A stretch of 64,000 nucleotides of DNA from Roseburia intestinalis L1-82. GTDB lineage: Bacteria > Bacillota > Clostridia > Lachnospirales > Lachnospiraceae. Both the position numbers and the translations under genes were made by a program. The notes under the pieces were generated by a model. It saw only the letters and a program-made list of their open reading frames with translations, was not told where the DNA came from and searched no databases. Every line of letters starts with the position of its first letter. Position 1 is the stretch's first letter. Positions 60,560-64,000 of the stretch are shown in pieces. Where the stretch lies: positions 3,496,001-3,560,000 of the forward strand of contig NZ_LR027880.1 in NCBI RefSeq assembly GCF_900537995.1, given 5' to 3'.

Positions 60560-62408
60560 ATCGAGTAGGAGGGAAATCTGAGTGATTTCCCGACCTCTCA
60601 CACCACCGTGCGTACCGTTCGGTACACGGCGGTTCAATCAACTTAACAAGTAACACACCTTTCGGTGTAGTAATCTAACATTGAGACTAATCCAAATGAA
60701 GTTAGTCTCTTTGTGCTTATAGCCTTTTGTATCCATCCATTGTGACACATGTGTGCATACCGATTGCCAGTATTTGCCACTTTATGTGCCGCCCATCTTG
60801 GAACGCCGAGTTTAACCAAATTCTTCTCTTTGTTTTGTGGTGTTTTCCAATGTTTCCAAATACACATGCGTATTCTATATCTAATGTTTCCATCAAGTTC
60901 TCTACAGAGAGTTTTCATACTACCTATCTTAAAGTAGTTAATCCATCCTCTGATAAGCTGATTAAGTCTCTCTACTTTATAGCTGTTGCTAACGCCCCAG
61001 CTACGACAAGTGAGTTCCCTCATCCTCTTCTTATACTTCATTACTGATTTTGCATGTGGTTTCGCCTTGAATTGCTGTGCACTTGTATCGTAGTAGAATC
61101 CAAACCCAAGGTATTTAATTCCTCTTGGTCTATCTACTTTGCTCTTCGTCATATTGACTTTAAGTCCTAGTTTTTCCTCAATGAATCGTGAGATATTTCT
61201 CATAACTCTATTCGCAGACATTTCACTTCCGACCATAATGATACAGTCATCCGCATACCGTACAAAGTTAAGTCCTCTCTTTTCCATTTCCTTGTCTAGT
61301 TCGTTCAGCATAATATTTGCCAATAATGGCGAGAGATTTCCACCTTGAGGTGTTCCCACGATAGAATCCTCATACTCATCGTCAATCATGATTCCACTGA
61401 CTAGGTATTTTCTGACAATAGAGATAACATCTCCATCTTTAATAGTTCTACCTATGATAGTCATAAGTTTGTCATGATTTACTGTGTCAAAGAACTTTTC
61501 CAAGTCAATGTCTACAATCCAATCATTTCCGTCATTCATCATATCGAGTGCTGTAAGGATTGCTTGCTGTGCACATCTGTTCGGTCTGAATCCATAGCTA
61601 TGGTCATGGAATTGTTCCTCATAGATTGGTGTTAAAACCTGTGCAATAGCTTGTTGTATGAATCTGTCTGTTACTGTCGGTACTCCCAGGTTTCTGACAC
61701 CACCATCAGGCTTTGGTATCTCCACTCTTCGTACTGGTTGAGGTTTATATTTTCTTATCCTCAACTGTTCCTTGATAATTTCGCCGTTCTTTGCAAGATA
61801 TTCCTTGAGTTCTGTGTACTTCATTCCGTCTACTCCCTCGGCACCTTTGTTTCGTACGACTTGCAGATATGCTCTGTTGAGATTATCGTTAGATAGTATC
61901 TGCTCCATTAGACTACTTGTGTCCATGCGTTCTTTCCTTTCCGTCCCGCTTGATTTGACCATCTTTTACCCGATTGGTTACGGCAGATGTTATCTCTTCT
62001 GCAATACGAGACATACTCAAACTTATTGATTGTTCGCCCCTTTGCTCTATCTCCATTACAGAGACTTCTTCACTACTATGGGCTCGGCTGACTTCTCACA
62101 GTTCGTTGTTACTAGGCTAATGAAACCCCTGTGAGACCTCCACGCTTAAGGTGCACGCTCTTTCCTCTCATCTATCCGCCACATCTACTCGTACTTCCAG
62201 CAACTTTAGGACTTCATCTCTTTTGGCAGACTTATCCGTATTTCCGAGCCTTATATGTGATTTCTGTCCGTCGGACCAAGAGTTTGCTTACAGCTTCCTT
62301 CAGATTCCACCTCACGATGGACACCCTTGCTGTTCTGCTATACACTTCCTCGTTGCCTAGGCGTGTTCGGGACTTTCACCCATTAGAGCGCGCCCATGGC
62401 GCGCAAAC
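60560..62408 (-). mobile_element. Group II intron with maturase ORF, inserted behind a tRNA-operon terminator
   Basis: On the minus strand the element starts GTTTGCGCGCCATGGGCGCG at 62408. It contains the maturase ORF and ends with domain V, GAACCGCCGTGTACC-GAAC-GGTACGCACGGTGGTG (60601-60635), and a domain VI-like stem with bulge region ending CTACTCGAT at 60560. The domain V helix and tetraloop-like turn are clear. The 5' junction directly follows the T-run of the terminator at 62410-62442. With an endonuclease-less RT this fits class IIC behaviour. It is about 1.85 kb and appears intact. Confidence 0.88.
60643..61926 (-). CDS. Group II intron reverse transcriptase/maturase
   Basis: The start chosen is the ATG at 61926 (AAGGAAAG upstream), giving about 427 residues; the frame is open to 61962. 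RT blocks are PKPDGGVRNLGVPTVTDRFI, DHSYGFRPNRCAQQAI, WIVDIDLEKFFDTVNH, GTPQGGNLSPLLANI and FVRYADDCII (the catalytic YADD). A maturase domain X with LIRGWINYFKIG follows. No HNH endonuclease domain is present at the C-terminus. The enzyme folds and mobilises its own intron. Confidence 0.95.
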   Translation of the reverse strand: MDTSSLMEQILSNDNLNRAYLQVVRNKGAEGVDGMKYTELKEYLAKNGEIIKEQLRIRKYKPQPVRRVEIPKPDGGVRNLGVPTVTDRFIQQAIAQVLTPIYEEQFHDHSYGFRPNRCAQQAILTALDMMNDGNDWIVDIDLEKFFDTVNHDKLMTIIGRTIKDGDVISIVRKYLVSGIMIDDEYEDSIVGTPQGGNLSPLLANIMLNELDKEMEKRGLNFVRYADDCIIMVGSEMSANRVMRNISRFIEEKLGLKVNMTKSKVDRPRGIKYLGFGFYYDTSAQQFKAKPHAKSVMKYKKRMRELTCRSWGVSNSYKVERLNQLIRGWINYFKIGSMKTLCRELDGNIRYRIRMCIWKHWKTPQNKEKNLVKLGVPRWAAHKVANTGNRYAHMCHNGWIQKAISTKRLTSFGLVSMLDYYTERCVTC

Positions 62409-62409
62409 C

Positions 62410-62442
62410 AAAAAAGAGACATGATATTATCATGTCTCTTTT
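62410..62442 (-). terminator. Terminator of the eight-tRNA operon
   Basis: AAAGAGACATGATA pairs with TATCATGTCTCTTT on the minus strand, followed by TTT; it directly abuts the intron 5' end. Confidence 0.88.
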
Positions 62443-62446
62443 CATA

Positions 62447-62520
62447 CGTGCGCGAGAAGATTCGAACTCCCGACACCTTGGTCCGTAGCCAAGTGCTCTA
62501 TCCAGCTGAGCTACGCACAC
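62447..62520 (-). tRNA. tRNA-Arg (anticodon ACG)
   Basis: 74 nt; the acceptor GTGTGCG pairs with CGCGCAC, and loop CTACGGA sits between CTTGG and CCAAG. It is the last tRNA of the operon. Confidence 0.93.
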
Positions 62521-62554
62521 ATATTCAATTCATTGTATCTAGAACCAGATACAA

Positions 62555-62638
62555 TGCCGGCGACCGGAATCGAACCGGTACTGTATTTCTACAACAGGAT
62601 TTTAAGTCCTGCGCGTCTGCCAGTTCCGCCACGCCGGC
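62555..62638 (-). tRNA. tRNA-Leu (anticodon TAA)
   Basis: 84-nt class II tRNA; the acceptor GCCGGCG pairs with CGCCGGC, loop CTTAAAA sits between CAGGA and TCCTG, and a long variable arm is present. Confidence 0.94.
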
Positions 62639-62660
62639 ATAATGAGATAAACTCATCAAA

Positions 62661-62733
62661 TGGGACCTATAGGGCTCGAACCTATGACCCTCTGCTTGTA
62701 AGGCAGATGCTCTCCCAGCTGAGCTAAGATCCC
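62661..62733 (-). tRNA. tRNA-Val (anticodon TAC)
   Basis: 73 nt; the acceptor GGGATCT pairs with AGGTCCC, and loop CTTACAA sits between TCTGC and GCAGA. Confidence 0.94.
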
Positions 62734-62776
62734 ATGCGATTACTTGTAGAGAATATCGTATTTTCTTCACTACGAA

Positions 62777-62850
62777 CGACCCAAGCGGGACTCGAACCCG
62801 CGACCTCCGCCGTGACAGGGCGGCGCTCTAACCAACTGAGCCATTAGGCC
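62777..62850 (-). tRNA. tRNA-Asp (anticodon GTC)
   Basis: 74 nt; the acceptor GGCCTAA pairs with TTGGGTC, and loop CTGTCAC sits between CCGCC and GGCGG; discriminator G. Confidence 0.94.
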
Positions 62851-62862
62851 TTATTTAGTTAG

Positions 62863-62936
62863 TGGACCATCGGGGACTCGAACCCAGGACCGACCGGTTA
62901 TGAGCCGGTTGCTCTAACCAACTGAGCTAATGGTCC
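62863..62936 (-). tRNA. tRNA with CAT anticodon (Met, or Ile2 if lysidine-modified)
   Basis: 74 nt; the acceptor GGACCAT pairs with ATGGTCC, and loop CTCATAA sits between ACCGG and CCGGT. It is not the initiator type (no three G-C pairs in the anticodon stem next to a mismatched first pair). The GGACC acceptor with discriminator A also fits Firmicute tRNA-Ile2, so the amino acid is ambiguous. Confidence 0.85.
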
Positions 62937-62946
62937 AAATCTTGAA

Positions 62947-63019
62947 AGCCGATGATCGGACTCGAACCGATAACCTGCTGATTACAAATCAGCTGCTCTG
63001 CCAATTGAGCCACATCGGC
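62947..63019 (-). tRNA. tRNA-Thr (anticodon TGT)
   Basis: 73 nt; the acceptor GCCGATG pairs with CATCGGC, and loop TTTGTAA sits between GCTGA and TCAGC. Confidence 0.94.
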
Positions 63020-63115
63020 ACGTTTTCTATCAACAACATACTTTATGCTATTAATATTACTGCCTAACTATATACCAAGAATATAAATCTGTCAATACTT
63101 TATTTATATTCTTAA

Positions 63116-63187
63116 TGACTCCGACGGGAATCGAACCCGTGTTACCGCCGTGAAAGGGCGATGTCTTAACCGCTTGACCACGGAGCC
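63116..63187 (-). tRNA. tRNA-Glu (anticodon TTC)
   Basis: 72 nt; the acceptor GGCTCCG pairs with CGGAGTC, loop CTTTCAC. A 96-bp A/T-rich gap separates it from tRNA-Thr. Confidence 0.94.
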
Positions 63188-63213
63188 TTATCTTTATTCT
63201 TTCATTAAAAAAA

Positions 63214-63286
63214 CTCCCCGAGTAGGACTCGAACCTACGACAGCGCGGTTAACAGCCGCGTGCTCTACCAACTGAGCTATCGAGGA
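63214..63286 (-). tRNA. tRNA-Asn (anticodon GTT)
   Basis: 73 nt; the acceptor TCCTCGA pairs with TCGGGGA, and loop CTGTTAA sits between CGCGG and CCGCG; discriminator G. It is the first tRNA after the 23S gene. Confidence 0.94.
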
Positions 63287-63390
63287 ATAATCTAAAGGTA
63301 TTTCTGATACCTTCAAAATTTCATACAGAACTCCGTCAACCAACTGTGAAGTTGCAAAGCAACTTCCAATGCGAACATCGTTCGCTATTT
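63287..63390 (-). other. 23S-tRNA spacer without a 5S rRNA gene
   Basis: The 104 bp between the 23S 3' end and tRNA-Asn contain small hairpins (GAAGTTGC/GCAACTTC; AAGGTATC/GATACCTT) but no sequence that could fold as a 117-nt 5S rRNA. The spacer is also too short for one. Confidence 0.75.

Positions 63391-64000
<610 letters not shown>

Overview
The window looks like chromosomal DNA of a spore-forming, motile, low-GC gut Firmicute of the family Lachnospiraceae; Roseburia or Agathobacter is the nearest guess. The evidence is an alpha/beta SASP spore protein, two methyl-accepting chemotaxis proteins, a KtrAB potassium system, AGGAGG-type ribosome binding sites, TTGACA/TATAAT promoters and lipoproteins with Gly-Cys lipoboxes. 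The genus is inferred from protein style only; the 23S fragment at the right edge could settle it.

Layout. 0-12.4 kb: a cell-surface polysaccharide region in three blocks. The first (minus) has GT-C-like membrane proteins, a UbiA-type enzyme close to decaprenyl-phosphate phosphoribosyltransferase and a GtrII-like protein. The second (plus) has two glycosyltransferase-like proteins and an acyltransferase. The third (minus) has Wzz-like, Wzy-like, galactofuranosyltransferase-like and acyltransferase genes. 12.5-18.4 kb: a DUF3048 lipoprotein, a large surface transglutaminase-like protein, two GtrB-type GT2 enzymes and a GtrA flippase. 18.6-26.1 kb: SASP, DJ-1/PfpI, CYTH, a methyltransferase, a DUF1653 protein, ktrB-ktrA and an aldo/keto reductase with ferredoxin motifs. 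A 179-bp nested inverted-repeat element follows at 26.1 kb. 26.4-31.9 kb: a branched-chain amino-acid ABC system (livJ, then livHMGF) ending in a cytidylate-kinase-like gene. 32.2-40.9 kb: two unknown genes and an oppABCDF operon in which OppC carries a seven-repeat RCC1 propeller and OppF a roughly 150-residue insert. 41.2-45.7 kb: a small unknown gene, a chemoreceptor fused to a YcgR/PilZ flagellar-brake module and a Cache-type chemoreceptor. 46.2-49.3 kb: tRNA-Leu, a cbiMQO Co/Ni transporter and a previously uncalled 23-residue Cys-containing peptide gene. 49.4-60.4 kb: an RmlC-like epimerase, a six-tRNA operon, housekeeping genes (YfcE-like, RdgB, amidase, papain-like protease, YpsC/RlmL, rhodanese), a small Asn-rich protein, a 764-aa protein with a cNMP-binding-like head, and coaBC. 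60.5-64 kb: a group II intron placed directly behind the terminator of an eight-tRNA operon that itself follows a 23S rRNA gene.

The strongest new signals are regulatory and architectural. An approximately 90-nt leader is shared by livJ and the MCP-PilZ gene; it can fold into three hairpins, shows a compensatory base change, and can also encode a conserved 17-residue peptide. The Opp transporter has unusual insertions in two subunits and an attenuator-like oppA leader. The tiny Cys peptide gene has its own promoter-like boxes, alternative hairpins, ribosome binding site and terminator.
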